Positions 43,000 to 52,350 are shown, counted from the stretch's first letter. The stretch is DNA of 64,000 bases from Pseudomonas sp. UBA5706 (GCF_002419965.1 NZ_DIHC01000015.1:116671-180670), one strand, 5' to 3'. Numbers and translations are program-made. Notes: generated by a model not told the origin, from the sequence alone.

Positions 43000-44584
43000 T
43001 GTCAACGGCCTCAGGCAGCATATCCGGATAATCCAGGGTGTAATGCAGCCCCCGGCTTTCCTTGCGCGCCATGGCCGAGGCGATCATCAGCTCGGCCACC
43101 TGGGCCAGGTTGCGCAGCTCGATCAGATCGCGGCTGACCTTGTAGTTGCTGTAGAACTCGTCGATCTCGTCCAGCAACAGCCGTACGCGATGCTGCGCGC
43201 GTTGCAGCCGTTTGTTGGTGCGCACGATCCCGACATAATCCCACATGAAGCGCCGCAGTTCGTCCCAGTTATGCGCGATGATCACGTCTTCGTCCGAGTC
43301 GGTCACCTGGCTGGCGTCCCAGAACGGCAGGTCTGTGGGTTGAGTGATCTGCGGCAGCTGCGCGACGATATCGGCGGCCGCCGAGCGTGCATAAACGAAG
43401 CATTCGAGCAGCGAATTGCTGGCCATGCGGTTCGCGCCATGCAGGCCGGTGAAGCTGGTCTCGCCAATGGCGTACAGCCCCGGCACGTCGCTGCGTCCGT
43501 GATGATCGACGACGATGCCGCCACAGGTGTAATGCGCGGCAGGCACTACCGGGATCGGCTGGCGGGTGATGTCGATGCCGAACTCAAGGCAGCGTTCATA
43601 CACCGTTGGAAAGTGGTGTTTGACGAAATCTTCCGGCTTATGGCTGATGTCCAGATAAACGCAATCGATGCCCAGGCGTTTCATTTCATGATCGATCGCC
43701 CGCGCTACGATGTCCCGTGGAGCGAGTTCGGCACGCTCATCGAAGTGCTGCATGAAACGTTCGCCATTAGGCAGCTTCAAGTAAGCGCCTTCACCACGCA
43801 GTGCTTCGGTGACCAGAAAGCTCTTGGCCTGCGGGTGATAGAGGCAGGTGGGGTGAAACTGGTTGAATTCCAGATTTGCGACCCGACAGCCCGAGCGCCA
43901 CGCCATGGCGATGCCGTCGCCGCACGCACCGTCAGGGTTGCTGGTGTAGAGGTACACCTTGGCCGCGCCGCCTGAAGCCAGGATGGTGAAGCGCGCGCTG
44001 TGGGTGTCGACTGTACCCGTGGTGCGATCCAGCACGTAGGCGCCGAGGCAGCGCTCGCCGTCAAGGCCCAGCCGGCGTTCGGTGATCAGGTCGACTGCTA
44101 CCCGTTGTTCGAACAGTTCTATATTGGCCCGAGCCGTGGCCTGGGTGAGCAGCGTGCGGAAAATCGCGGCGCCGGTCGCATCGGCTGCATGGATGATGCG
44201 GCGGTGACTGTGACCGCCTTCGCGGGTCAGGTGAAACTCAAAACCGCCGTCTTCGGTGGTCGAGCGGTCATCGCGAGTGAACGGCACGCCCAGGTCAATC
44301 AGCCATTTAATCGCTTCCCGGCTGTGCTCGACGGTGAAACGCACCGCTGCTTCATTGCACAGGCCACCACCGGCGTTGAGCGTGTCTTCGACGTGGGATT
44401 GAACGGTATCAGCGTCGTCCAGCACCGCTGCAACTCCGCCTTGTGCCCAGAAGGTCGAACCGTTGGACAGGTCGCCCTTGCTCAGAACCGCGATGCGCAA
44501 ATGACCGGGTAACGTCAGCGCCAGGCTCAATCCGGCCGCGCCGCTGCCGATTACTAAAACGTCGTGCTGGATGTGTCGGCTCAT
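42968..44584 (-). CDS. nadB: L-aspartate oxidase
   Basis: A 538-residue flavoprotein, the usual length. FAD-binding GSGAAGLSLAL is near the N-terminus, and the fumarate-reductase-like elements GSTFWAQGGVAAVLDDADT, HTREGGHSHRRIIHA-like FHLTREGGHSHRR and AAHYTCGGI follow. NadB oxidises L-aspartate to iminoaspartate in NAD synthesis. The start at 44584 gives MSRHIQHDVLVIG; the open frame upstream is not homologous. It is divergent from algU, as elsewhere in Pseudomonas. Confidence 0.95.
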   Translation of the reverse strand: MSRHIQHDVLVIGSGAAGLSLALTLPGHLRIAVLSKGDLSNGSTFWAQGGVAAVLDDADTVQSHVEDTLNAGGGLCNEAAVRFTVEHSREAIKWLIDLGVPFTRDDRSTTEDGGFEFHLTREGGHSHRRIIHAADATGAAIFRTLLTQATARANIELFEQRVAVDLITERRLGLDGERCLGAYVLDRTTGTVDTHSARFTILASGGAAKVYLYTSNPDGACGDGIAMAWRSGCRVANLEFNQFHPTCLYHPQAKSFLVTEALRGEGAYLKLPNGERFMQHFDERAELAPRDIVARAIDHEMKRLGIDCVYLDISHKPEDFVKHHFPTVYERCLEFGIDITRQPIPVVPAAHYTCGGIVVDHHGRSDVPGLYAIGETSFTGLHGANRMASNSLLECFVYARSAAADIVAQLPQITQPTDLPFWDASQVTDSDEDVIIAHNWDELRRFMWDYVGIVRTNKRLQRAQHRVRLLLDEIDEFYSNYKVSRDLIELRNLAQVAELMIASAMARKESRGLHYTLDYPDMLPEAVDTILVPPTYVD

Positions 44585-44992
44585 TCTTGTTATCTCGGCT
44601 TCCATATGGCCACTAGTATGTAAGGAGTGGTAACGGCACAATGGCCGGGATTTATGGCAATTGTGAATCACAGCGGGAGCGGATTGTGCGCTACCTCGCG
44701 ACATCGTGCATACCGTTTGGCTGGCCAATTCAGTGTCGAAGAGATGTTGAGTTGGATCCTACAAACCGTGCGGTGTGTGTCTTACGCTCTCCAGCGAAAT
44801 GTGGGAACTTTTCATAAACCCACACGTTCAATAGAGGGTTGCCGATAAAGGGACAGCGTCGGCGTTATGCGCGGGTTTACCATCCATGCAAGCGCTTTCG
44901 ACGACAAGATTATTCACGCAGCCGACCTGGTTCGAGCTGCGTTTTTCGTGCGGGCTTACCGATGTTCGCCGGAAACTTGCTTGAAGGGGGGA
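44585..44992. other. nadB-algU divergent region
   Basis: About 400 bp with no supported gene. It should hold the nadB promoter and distal algU promoters. Only the AlgU-type promoter at 44993 is recognised with confidence. Confidence 0.55.
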
Positions 44993-45019
44993 GAACTTTT
45001 GCGAAAAGCCCGAGTCTAT
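44993..45019 (+). promoter_or_regulatory. AlgU/RpoE-type promoter of the algU operon
   Basis: GAACTT (44993-44998) is followed after 16 bases by TCTAT (45015-45019), close to the extracytoplasmic-stress consensus GAACTT-N16-TCTGA. The start codon of algU is 60 bp downstream. This supports autoregulation. Confidence 0.75.
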
Positions 45020-45078
45020 GTTTGCAAGCCTGTGAAGCAGCCTCTGCGGCACTCCCTTGAGCTCTATGAGGAGTGTTC

Positions 45079-45660
45079 ATGCTAACCCAGGAAGAGGATC
45101 AGCAACTGGTCGAACGCGTACAGCGCGGCGACAAGCGAGCCTTTGATCTGCTAGTGGTGAAATATCAGCACAAGATTCTTGGGTTGATCGTGAGATTTGT
45201 CCACGACACCCACGAAGCCCAAGATGTTGCGCAAGAGGCTTTTATCAAGGCTTACCGTGCGCTGGGGAACTTCCGCGGCGACAGTGCGTTTTATACGTGG
45301 CTGTACCGCATCGCCATCAACACGGCGAAAAACTATCTGGTGTCGCGAGGTCGGCGGCCGCCGGACAGCGATGTCAGGTCTGAAGACGCGGAGTTCTACG
45401 ACGGCGATCATGGCCTCAAGGACATCGAGTCGCCGGAACGTGCATTGTTAAGGGATGAGATCGAAGGCACCGTCCATCGGACCATCCAGCTACTGCCGGA
45501 AGATTTGCGTACAGCTCTAACTTTGCGTGAGTTTGACGGTCTGAGTTACGAAGACATTGCGAGCGTTATGCAATGTCCGGTTGGTACCGTGCGCTCTCGC
45601 ATTTTTCGCGCTCGGGAAGCCATCGATAAAGCCTTGCAACCCTTGTTGCAGGAAACCTGA
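45079..45660 (+). CDS. algU: Extracytoplasmic-function sigma factor AlgU (AlgT/RpoE)
   Basis: A 193-residue ECF sigma factor. Region 2 (about 20-90) has FDLLVVKYQHKILGLIVRFV and AFIKAYRALGNFRGDSAFYTWLYRIAINTAKN; region 4 (about 125-185) has LPEDLRTALTLREFDGLSYEDIASVMQCPVGTVRSRIFRAR. It directs envelope-stress and alginate genes and is held inactive by MucA. GAGGAG precedes the ATG at 45079. It is the first gene of algU-mucA-mucB(-mucD) behind its own type of promoter. Confidence 0.97.
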   Translation: MLTQEEDQQLVERVQRGDKRAFDLLVVKYQHKILGLIVRFVHDTHEAQDVAQEAFIKAYRALGNFRGDSAFYTWLYRIAINTAKNYLVSRGRRPPDSDVRSEDAEFYDGDHGLKDIESPERALLRDEIEGTVHRTIQLLPEDLRTALTLREFDGLSYEDIASVMQCPVGTVRSRIFRAREAIDKALQPLLQET

Positions 45661-45693
45661 GACAGCGGCGATAGCCATATGAGAGGAACCGCC

Positions 45694-46284
45694 ATGAGTC
45701 GTGAAGCCCTGCAGGAATCGCTGTCCGCGGTGATGGATAACGAAGCGGACGAATTGGAATTACGTCGTGTGCTCAGCGCCATCGACGATGCGGATACACG
45801 TGCCACATGGTCGCGCTATCAAATCGCGCGTGCTGCAATGCATAAAGAATTGCTGATGCCCCATCTGGATATCTCGGCCGCTGTGGCTGCTGCGATCGCC
45901 GATGAAGTCAGTCCGCTAAAGGCCGGTCGTGGTCCTTGGCGCACGCTGGGGCGTCTAGCCGTAGCTGCCTCGGTGACTGTTGCAGTCCTGGCTGGTGTTC
46001 GTCTGTATAACCAGGACGAGATCGCCGGTGCCGAGCTGGCTCAGCAAACCGCCCAACCCGCCAACGTGGCAATGCCTCAGGTTAAAGGTCCTGCGGTGCT
46101 GGCAGGCTACACCGAAGGCGAGCAAGCACCGGGCCCAATGGCTAGCGGCGTGCTACAGAACCAGGCTGGGTGGCACGATCAGCGTCTGCCAGGTTATCTG
46201 CGTCAACACGCTCAGCAAGCCGCGTTGAAAGGGACTGAAAGTGCACTGCCTTATGCCCGCGCTGCCAGCCTGGAAAACCGTTAA
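45694..46284 (+). CDS. mucA: Anti-sigma factor MucA
   Basis: A 196-residue inner-membrane protein. The cytoplasmic AlgU-binding domain (residues ~1-80: REALQESLSAVMDNEADELELRRVL) precedes a transmembrane helix (LAVAASVTVAVLAGVRL) and a periplasmic domain bound by MucB. The frame is full-length with no truncation of the kind found in mucoid strains. The RBS GAGAGGA is upstream of ATG 45694; an ATG five codons earlier is less likely. Confidence 0.95.
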   Translation: MSREALQESLSAVMDNEADELELRRVLSAIDDADTRATWSRYQIARAAMHKELLMPHLDISAAVAAAIADEVSPLKAGRGPWRTLGRLAVAASVTVAVLAGVRLYNQDEIAGAELAQQTAQPANVAMPQVKGPAVLAGYTEGEQAPGPMASGVLQNQAGWHDQRLPGYLRQHAQQAALKGTESALPYARAASLENR

Positions 46285-46292
46285 GGAGGACC

Positions 46293-47285
46293 ATGCGCGC
46301 CATCCCTCTAGTGCCGCTTCTGCTTGGTGGATGGCTGGCTCTCCCAGCTCATGCCGATGATGCGCAAGACCAGTTGAAACGTCTTGCGCAGGCAGAGCAG
46401 CAGCAAAGTTTCCAAGGCACGTTCGTATACGAGCGCAATGGAAGTTTTTCTACTCATCGAATCTCGCATCGCGTTATTGATGGCAAGGTTCGTGAGTACT
46501 TGCTTCAACTTGATGGCTCCGCTCAGGAAGTGCTGCGTGTCGATGGGGCAACCCAATGCGTCAGTGGCACTCTTGAGGCGGGCGTGTCGAACATCCCCGA
46601 TTCTCCTACACATGCCTTCGACGCTGCCAGACTCTCTGCCTGGTATGACATGAAGGTTGCGGGCAATTCCCGCGTCGCAGGTCGTCCGGCGACAGTGGTC
46701 ACCCTCACGCCACGCGATCAGCACCGTTACGGGATTGAGCTGCATCTGGATAAACAAACCGGCCTACCTCTGAAATCGCTGCTGTTGAGCGACAAGGGGC
46801 AATTGCTTGAGCGTTTCCAGTTTACGGACCTCAACACTGCCAATCCGCTGACTGATCAGATGCTGCAGCCCAGCGCCGACTGCAAACCGGTGCAGGTGGT
46901 CAAAGGCAAGACGGAACCTGCCAAGCAACACGTGGCCTGGCGTTCGGACTGGTTGCCTGCAGGTTTTGAACTTAGCAGTGCGGCCGCTCGCAAGGACCCG
47001 GATTCCAAGAGTCTGGTGACCAGCCTCATGTATGACGATGGCCTGGCCCGCTTCTCGGTGTTCATTGAGCCTGTGAGCGGCGCAGCAGTGACCGATATTC
47101 GTACTCAGTTAGGTCCAACGGTGGCCGTTTCCCGTCGTCTGACGACTCCGAAGGGCGACGCCATGGTAACTGTCGTTGGGGAAATCCCGATCGGGACTGC
47201 CGAGCGTATTGCACTGTCTATGCGCGACGACGCGACGGTACCCGCGGCCGCTGACAAGGCATCTGCGACGACAGGCAGTAAATGA
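46293..47285 (+). CDS. mucB: MucB (RseB-like) periplasmic negative regulator
   Basis: A 330-residue periplasmic protein with a cleaved signal peptide (MRAIPLVPLLLGGWLALPAHA). The RseB large domain (QQQSFQGTFVYERNGSFSTHRISH) and a smaller C-terminal domain (GFELSSAA...DGLARFSVFIEPVSG) follow. MucB protects MucA from proteolysis until lipid or misfolded-porin signals arrive. It starts 8 bp after mucA with a near-perfect ribosome site TAAGGAGG. Confidence 0.95.
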   Translation: MRAIPLVPLLLGGWLALPAHADDAQDQLKRLAQAEQQQSFQGTFVYERNGSFSTHRISHRVIDGKVREYLLQLDGSAQEVLRVDGATQCVSGTLEAGVSNIPDSPTHAFDAARLSAWYDMKVAGNSRVAGRPATVVTLTPRDQHRYGIELHLDKQTGLPLKSLLLSDKGQLLERFQFTDLNTANPLTDQMLQPSADCKPVQVVKGKTEPAKQHVAWRSDWLPAGFELSSAAARKDPDSKSLVTSLMYDDGLARFSVFIEPVSGAAVTDIRTQLGPTVAVSRRLTTPKGDAMVTVVGEIPIGTAERIALSMRDDATVPAAADKASATTGSK

Positions 47286-47542
47286 TCTGATGCACTGGTG
47301 AATGTCCACTGTGAAAAAGGTTTCATGGTGGATATTTCAACCCGCCGGCCTAGTAAATACAGGCTTTGATCGAGACGCTGAAATGTTTGGTCAGCTTTGC
47401 AGGTTGCAAATACCCTCTTTTTTTTCTATAGGTCACAGCTTCGTAGCTCTGGCCTTTTGTTGTTTCAGCTTCAAAAAAGCTGAGAAAGCGTAAAACAGGC
47501 CCAGAGCGCTGCACTGAGCGACTGCGAGGTGTAGATGCTCTT

Positions 47543-47558
47543 CGAACCCATGGGTTCG
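47543..47558. promoter_or_regulatory. Perfect 16-bp palindrome upstream of mucD
   Basis: CGAACCCATGGGTTCG is a perfect inverted repeat 39 bp before the mucD start. It lies in the ~310-bp mucB-mucD spacer where P. aeruginosa has mucC. It may be an operator for a separate mucD promoter; no factor is identified. Confidence 0.5.
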
Positions 47559-47597
47559 TACCGCTTAACCATGCTCGTTGTGAACGGGAGCCGTATG

Positions 47598-49037
47598 TCG
47601 ATACCACGCTTGAAAACTTATCTGTCCTGGATGGCCGCCGTGCTGATGCTCGGTCAAGTCCTGACCACGCAGGCCGAAGCCTTGCCAGACTTTACGTCAC
47701 TGGTGGAGCAGGCGTCGCCCGCTGTGGTCAACATCAGTACGCGCCAGAAGCTGCCGAATCGCTCGGTAGCTCAAGGGCAGATGCCCGACCTTGAAGGTCT
47801 GCCTCCGATGCTGCGCGAATTCCTGGAGCGCAGCATGCCGCCGGGTTCTCGTGCTCCGGGATCGGGTGCGGGCAAGGGGGATCGTCAGCGTGAAGCTCAA
47901 TCGCTGGGTTCGGGTTTCATCATTTCTGCTGACGGTTTTATCCTGACCAATAATCACGTGATCGACGGCGCGGACGAGATTCTCGTGCGACTTTCCGATC
48001 GCAGTGAAATGAAGGCCAAGTTGATCGGCACCGATCCTCGCACTGACGTGGCCGTGCTGAAAATCGACGGCAAGGACCTGCCTACCGTCAAACTCGGCAA
48101 CTCCGACAAACTTAAAGTCGGTGAGTGGGTGCTGGCCATCGGGTCGCCTTTTGGCTTCGATCACTCGGTGACCAAAGGCATTGTCAGTGCCAAGGGGCGC
48201 AGCTTGCCCAACGATACCTATGTACCCTTCATTCAGACCGACGTTGCCATTAATCCGGGCAACTCAGGTGGGCCGTTGTTCAACATGGCCGGCGAAGTCG
48301 TGGGTATCAACTCGCAGATCTTCACCCGCTCCGGCGGTTTTATGGGGCTCTCGTTCGCTATCCCGATCGATGTAGCGATGGATGTTGCCAATCAGCTCAA
48401 GGCGAATGGCAAGGTCAATCGTGGTTGGCTGGGCGTGGTGATCCAGGAAGTGAACAAGGACCTGGCCGAGTCGTTCGGTCTGGACAAGCCGGCCGGTGCC
48501 CTGGTGGCGCAGGTACTGGACGATGGTCCGGCGGCCAAGGGCGGTTTGCAGGTGGGTGATGTGATTCTGAGCGCTAACGGCACGCCTATCATCATGTCCG
48601 CTGATCTGCCGCACTTGATCGGCAACCTCAAGGATGGCAGCAAGGCAGAGCTGGAAGTGATCCGCGATGGCAAGCGTCAGAAGTTGACCGTGACGGTTGG
48701 CGCGTTGCCCGCTGAAGGCGAGGAAATGGGCGCGGCCGATACCGGTGTCGAGCGCAACATTAATCGACTGGGTGTTTCGGTCGCTGACCTGACCGCCGAG
48801 CAGATGAAGTCGCTGGATCTCAAGGGTGGCGTGATTATCAAGGATGTGCAGGAAGGTCCTGCATCATTGATCGGCTTGCAAAGCGGCGATGTCATCACTC
48901 ACCTGAACAACCAGCCGATCACGTCGGCCAAGATGTTCACGGACGTGGCCAAGGCCTTGCCGAAGGATCGCTCGGTGTCGATGCGGGTTCTGCGTCAGGG
49001 ACGCGCGACGTTCATTACCTTCAAGCTGGCGGAATAA
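47598..49037 (+). CDS. mucD: Periplasmic serine protease MucD (DegP/HtrA family)
   Basis: A 479-residue exported protease-chaperone. A signal peptide (cut near AEA) is followed by the trypsin-like domain with catalytic triad His120 (TNNHVID), Asp150 (RTDVAVL) and Ser223 (GNSGGPL), then two PDZ domains (about 270-365 and 380-475). It degrades misfolded envelope proteins and restrains AlgU activation. The start at 47598 gives MSIPRLKTYL and is preceded by GGGAG. Confidence 0.95.
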   Translation, partial: SIPRLKTYLSWMAAVLMLGQVLTTQAEALPDFTSLVEQASPAVVNISTRQKLPNRSVAQGQMPDLEGLPPMLREFLERSMPPGSRAPGSGAGKGDRQREAQSLGSGFIISADGFILTNNHVIDGADEILVRLSDRSEMKAKLIGTDPRTDVAVLKIDGKDLPTVKLGNSDKLKVGEWVLAIGSPFGFDHSVTKGIVSAKGRSLPNDTYVPFIQTDVAINPGNSGGPLFNMAGEVVGINSQIFTRSGGFMGLSFAIPIDVAMDVANQLKANGKVNRGWLGVVIQEVNKDLAESFGLDKPAGALVAQVLDDGPAAKGGLQVGDVILSANGTPIIMSADLPHLIGNLKDGSKAELEVIRDGKRQKLTVTVGALPAEGEEMGAADTGVERNINRLGVSVADLTAEQMKSLDLKGGVIIKDVQEGPASLIGLQSGDVITHLNNQPITSAKMFTDVAKALPKDRSVSMRVLRQGRATFITFKLAE

Positions 49038-49050
49038 TCAGCCAGACGGG

Positions 49051-49080
49051 AAAAAGGAGCGGCCAGGCCGCTCCTTTTTT
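49051..49080 (+). terminator. Rho-independent terminator after mucD
   Basis: A long GC stem (AAGGAGCGGCC pairing with GGCCGCTCCTT) with a minimal loop is followed by six Ts, ending the algU-mucD region. Confidence 0.95.
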
Positions 49081-49206
49081 ATATCCGCAGGACGGCTGGC
49101 GATTCGTGCGCGCGTGCGAACGTGACGCGTCAGCCTTCCTTCAGGTACAATTCCCGGCTATTTTTTGGCGGGCACTCTGCCTGCAACCTTTTTCGAGTGT
49201 TGATCC

Positions 49207-51003
49207 GTGAGTGATTTGAGTCATATCCGCAATTTCTCCATCATCGCCCACATTGACCATGGCAAGTCGACGCTGGCCGACCGTTTCATTCAAATGTGCG
49301 GCGGGTTGACCGAACGTGAAATGGAAGCTCAGGTGCTTGACTCCATGGACCTGGAGCGCGAGCGCGGGATCACGATCAAGGCCCACAGCGTCACCCTTTA
49401 TTACAAGGCGAAGGACGGTATCACCTACCAGCTCAACTTCATCGATACCCCAGGGCATGTTGACTTCACCTATGAGGTCAGCCGTTCGCTGGCCGCCTGT
49501 GAAGGTGCATTGCTGGTGGTCGATGCCGGTCAGGGCGTGGAGGCGCAGTCCGTCGCCAACTGCTACACCGCTATTGAGCAGGGGCTGGAAGTCATGCCGG
49601 TCCTGAACAAGATGGACTTGCCGCAAGCCGACCCGGATCGCGTCAAGGAGGAGATCGAGAAGATTATCGGTATTGACGCCACCGACGCCGTGGCCTGCAG
49701 CGCCAAGAGCGGCATGGGCGTTGATGAGGTGCTGGAGCGTCTCGTTCAGACCATTCCTGCGCCGACCGGCAATATCGAAGACCCGCTGCAAGCGCTCATC
49801 ATCGATTCCTGGTTCGACAACTACCTGGGCGTTGTTTCCCTGGTGCGCGTACGTCATGGTCGAGTGAAGAAGGGTGACAAGATTCTCGTCAAGTCCACAG
49901 GCAAGATCCACCTGGTGGACAGCGTGGGCGTCTTCAACCCCAAGCACAGCGCGACAGCGGATCTGAAAGCGGGCGAAGTGGGCTTTATCATCGCCGGCAT
50001 CAAGGATATTCACGGTGCGCCGGTCGGTGACACCCTGACCCTGAGCTCGACGCCGGACGTGGAAGTGCTGCCCGGCTTCAAGCGCATTCAGCCGCAGGTC
50101 TACGCCGGTCTGTTCCCGGTAAGCTCGGACGACTTCGAGGATTTCCGCGAGGCGTTGCAGAAACTCACCCTTAATGACTCATCGCTGCAGTACACCCCGG
50201 AGAGCTCCGATGCATTGGGCTTCGGCTTCCGTTGTGGCTTTCTCGGCATGCTGCACATGGAGATCATTCAGGAGCGCCTCGAGCGCGAGTATGATCTTGA
50301 CCTGATCACCACTGCGCCAACCGTAATCTTCGAGCTGCTGCTCAAGACCGGTGAAACCATTTACGTCGACAACCCGTCGAAGCTGCCAGACCTCTCGACC
50401 ATCGAGGACATGCGCGAACCGATCGTTCGGGCAAACATCCTTGTGCCTCAGGAGCACCTGGGCAACGTCATTACACTGTGCATCGAGAAACGCGGTATCC
50501 AGCACGACATGCTGTTCCTCGGTACTCAGGTCCAGGTGACCTACGATTTGCCGATGAACGAAGTGGTCCTGGACTTCTTCGATCGTCTGAAGTCCACGAG
50601 TCGCGGTTATGCGTCGCTGGACTATCACTTCGACCGTTACCAGTCGGCGAATCTGGTGAAGCTGGACGTGCTGATCAACGGGGACAAGGTCGATGCCCTG
50701 GCGCTGATCGTGCACCGAGACAACGCGGCTTATAAAGGCCGCGCGTTGACTGAAAAGATGAAAGAACTGATTCCTCGTCAGATGTTCGACGTGGCAATCC
50801 AGGCTGCCATCGGCGGTCAGATTATCGCGCGTACAACCGTCAAGGCCCTTAGAAAGAACGTACTGGCCAAGTGTTACGGTGGCGACGTCAGCCGTAAACG
50901 CAAGCTGCTTGAAAAGCAGAAGGCCGGTAAGAAACGCATGAAGCAGGTCGGCAACGTGGAAATTCCACAGGAAGCCTTCCTTGCAGTGCTCAGGTTGGAA
51001 TAG
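49207..51003 (+). CDS. lepA: Elongation factor 4 (LepA)
   Basis: A 598-residue ribosome-associated GTPase. G-domain motifs are AHIDHGKSTLADR (P-loop), DTPGHVDF and NKMDLP; the LepA-specific C-terminus ends with KAGKKRMKQVGNVEIPQEAF. It back-translocates stalled ribosomes and aids translation under stress. It begins at a GTG, as the homology start MSDLSHIRNFSII requires, with no strong ribosome site. Confidence 0.97.
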   Translation: MSDLSHIRNFSIIAHIDHGKSTLADRFIQMCGGLTEREMEAQVLDSMDLERERGITIKAHSVTLYYKAKDGITYQLNFIDTPGHVDFTYEVSRSLAACEGALLVVDAGQGVEAQSVANCYTAIEQGLEVMPVLNKMDLPQADPDRVKEEIEKIIGIDATDAVACSAKSGMGVDEVLERLVQTIPAPTGNIEDPLQALIIDSWFDNYLGVVSLVRVRHGRVKKGDKILVKSTGKIHLVDSVGVFNPKHSATADLKAGEVGFIIAGIKDIHGAPVGDTLTLSSTPDVEVLPGFKRIQPQVYAGLFPVSSDDFEDFREALQKLTLNDSSLQYTPESSDALGFGFRCGFLGMLHMEIIQERLEREYDLDLITTAPTVIFELLLKTGETIYVDNPSKLPDLSTIEDMREPIVRANILVPQEHLGNVITLCIEKRGIQHDMLFLGTQVQVTYDLPMNEVVLDFFDRLKSTSRGYASLDYHFDRYQSANLVKLDVLINGDKVDALALIVHRDNAAYKGRALTEKMKELIPRQMFDVAIQAAIGGQIIARTTVKALRKNVLAKCYGGDVSRKRKLLEKQKAGKKRMKQVGNVEIPQEAFLAVLRLE

Positions 51004-51012
51004 TCAGGCCCT

Positions 51013-51867
51013 ATGTCACTAAATTTCCCGCTGTTGTTGGTCATTGCCGTATTTGTTTGCGGTCTGCTGGCCCTGTTCGATCTGATCATACTGGCGCCCC
51101 GTCGGCGGACCGCGATAGCGAACTATCAGGGCAGCGTGAGCCAGCCGGATGTCGCTGTCGTAGAGCAACTGAACAAGGAGCCGTTGCTGGTTGAGTACGG
51201 CAAATCGTTCTTTCCGGTACTGTTCATTGTGCTGGTGCTGCGCTCGTTTCTGGTCGAGCCGTTCCAGATTCCATCGGGTTCCATGAAACCGACGCTGGAT
51301 GTGGGCGATTTCATCCTGGTCAACAAGTTCTCCTACGGCATTCGCCTGCCGGTGCTGGATTACAAGGTCATCCCGGTGAGCGATCCGCAACGCGGCGATG
51401 TGATGGTGTTCCGCTACCCAAGCGATCCCAGCGTCAACTACATCAAGCGCGTCATTGGTCTGCCAGGCGACGTGATTCGCTACACCAACGATAAGCAGCT
51501 GTTCGTCAACGGACAATTGGTTGCCAAGCAACTGATCGGTTCTGAGCCAGGTACATTGGGCAGCGCCCAGCTGTACGACGAGAAGCTGGGAGAAGTCGAG
51601 CACCAGATTCGCCAGGAAATGAGCCGCTATCGCGCGCCGCCCGATCACGAGTGGACAGTCCCGGCCGCTCATTACTTCATGATGGGTGACAACCGCGACA
51701 ATTCCAACGACAGCCGTTACTGGGACGACCCCAATATTCCCAAGGACGAGCTGGGCATGGTCCCCGACAGAAACATCGTCGGTAAGGCCTTCGCCGTTTG
51801 GATGAGCTGGCCGGAGCCGAAGCTGAGCCATCTGCCCAACTTCTCGCGAGTTGGATTGATCAAGTAA
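51013..51867 (+). CDS. lepB: Signal peptidase I
   Basis: A 284-residue inner-membrane protease. Two N-terminal transmembrane helices are followed by the catalytic domain with Ser90 (IPSGSMKPTL) and Lys145 (YIKRVIGLPGD), and box E MMGDNRDNSNDSRYW. It cleaves Sec and Tat signal peptides. It starts 9 bp after lepA, the conserved lepA-lepB operon. Confidence 0.97.
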   Translation: MSLNFPLLLVIAVFVCGLLALFDLIILAPRRRTAIANYQGSVSQPDVAVVEQLNKEPLLVEYGKSFFPVLFIVLVLRSFLVEPFQIPSGSMKPTLDVGDFILVNKFSYGIRLPVLDYKVIPVSDPQRGDVMVFRYPSDPSVNYIKRVIGLPGDVIRYTNDKQLFVNGQLVAKQLIGSEPGTLGSAQLYDEKLGEVEHQIRQEMSRYRAPPDHEWTVPAAHYFMMGDNRDNSNDSRYWDDPNIPKDELGMVPDRNIVGKAFAVWMSWPEPKLSHLPNFSRVGLIK

Positions 51868-51875
51868 CGCCGATG

Positions 51876-51908
51876 CGGCGCTGTCTGACACAGCGCCGTA
51901 TGTCATTT
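51876..51908 (+). terminator. Hairpin after lepB, possible terminator or attenuator
   Basis: The stem CGGCGCTGT/ACAGCGCCG with a 5-base loop is followed by TATGTCATTT, an imperfect T-rich tract. The next gene on the same strand is 75 bp on, so it may only partly end transcription. Confidence 0.5.
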
Positions 51909-51972
51909 CGGCGCACTAAGCTGCAAGCCTGACCTTGCACGCAGCAGGGAACGACTATTCTTGAGGGCACAC

Positions 51973-52350
51973 ATGACATCTGCCGGTTCGCAAAAGGGCT
52001 TGTCGCTCATTGGATGGCTGGTAGCACTGGCTGTCGTTGCATTTGTGGCGAGTACCGCAGCCAAAGTGGTGCCGCATTACCTCGACTACATGTCGCTGAA
52101 GAAGATCATCGAGGCCGCCGGTACCGACCGGACCGCCGATATCAGCAACAGTAGCGAGTTCCATGACTATGTAGCTAAAGGCATGCAGGTCAATAACATC
52201 CGGGATGTGGATTTGAACAAGGCGTTAAGTGTGACGACGGAGAACAACAGGTTCCTCGCCCATTTGAAATATGAACAGCGTGAATCCCTGATTCAGAACC
52301 TCGATCTGGTGGTCAAGTTCGACCGCGAATTCAGCGTAGGTAAACCGTGA
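51973..52350 (+). CDS. DUF4845 family single-span membrane protein
   Basis: A 125-residue protein. One transmembrane helix (GLSLIGWLVALAVVAFVASTAAKVV) is followed by a soluble domain (HYLDYMSLKKIIEAAGTD, SEFHDYVAKGMQVNNI). The arrangement, with a short glycine-containing N-terminus, resembles type IV pilin-like proteins. Its position between lepB and rnc is conserved in Pseudomonas; function is unknown. GAGGG precedes the ATG at 51973. The stop overlaps the rnc start by 4 bp. Confidence 0.85.
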   Translation: MTSAGSQKGLSLIGWLVALAVVAFVASTAAKVVPHYLDYMSLKKIIEAAGTDRTADISNSSEFHDYVAKGMQVNNIRDVDLNKALSVTTENNRFLAHLKYEQRESLIQNLDLVVKFDREFSVGKP

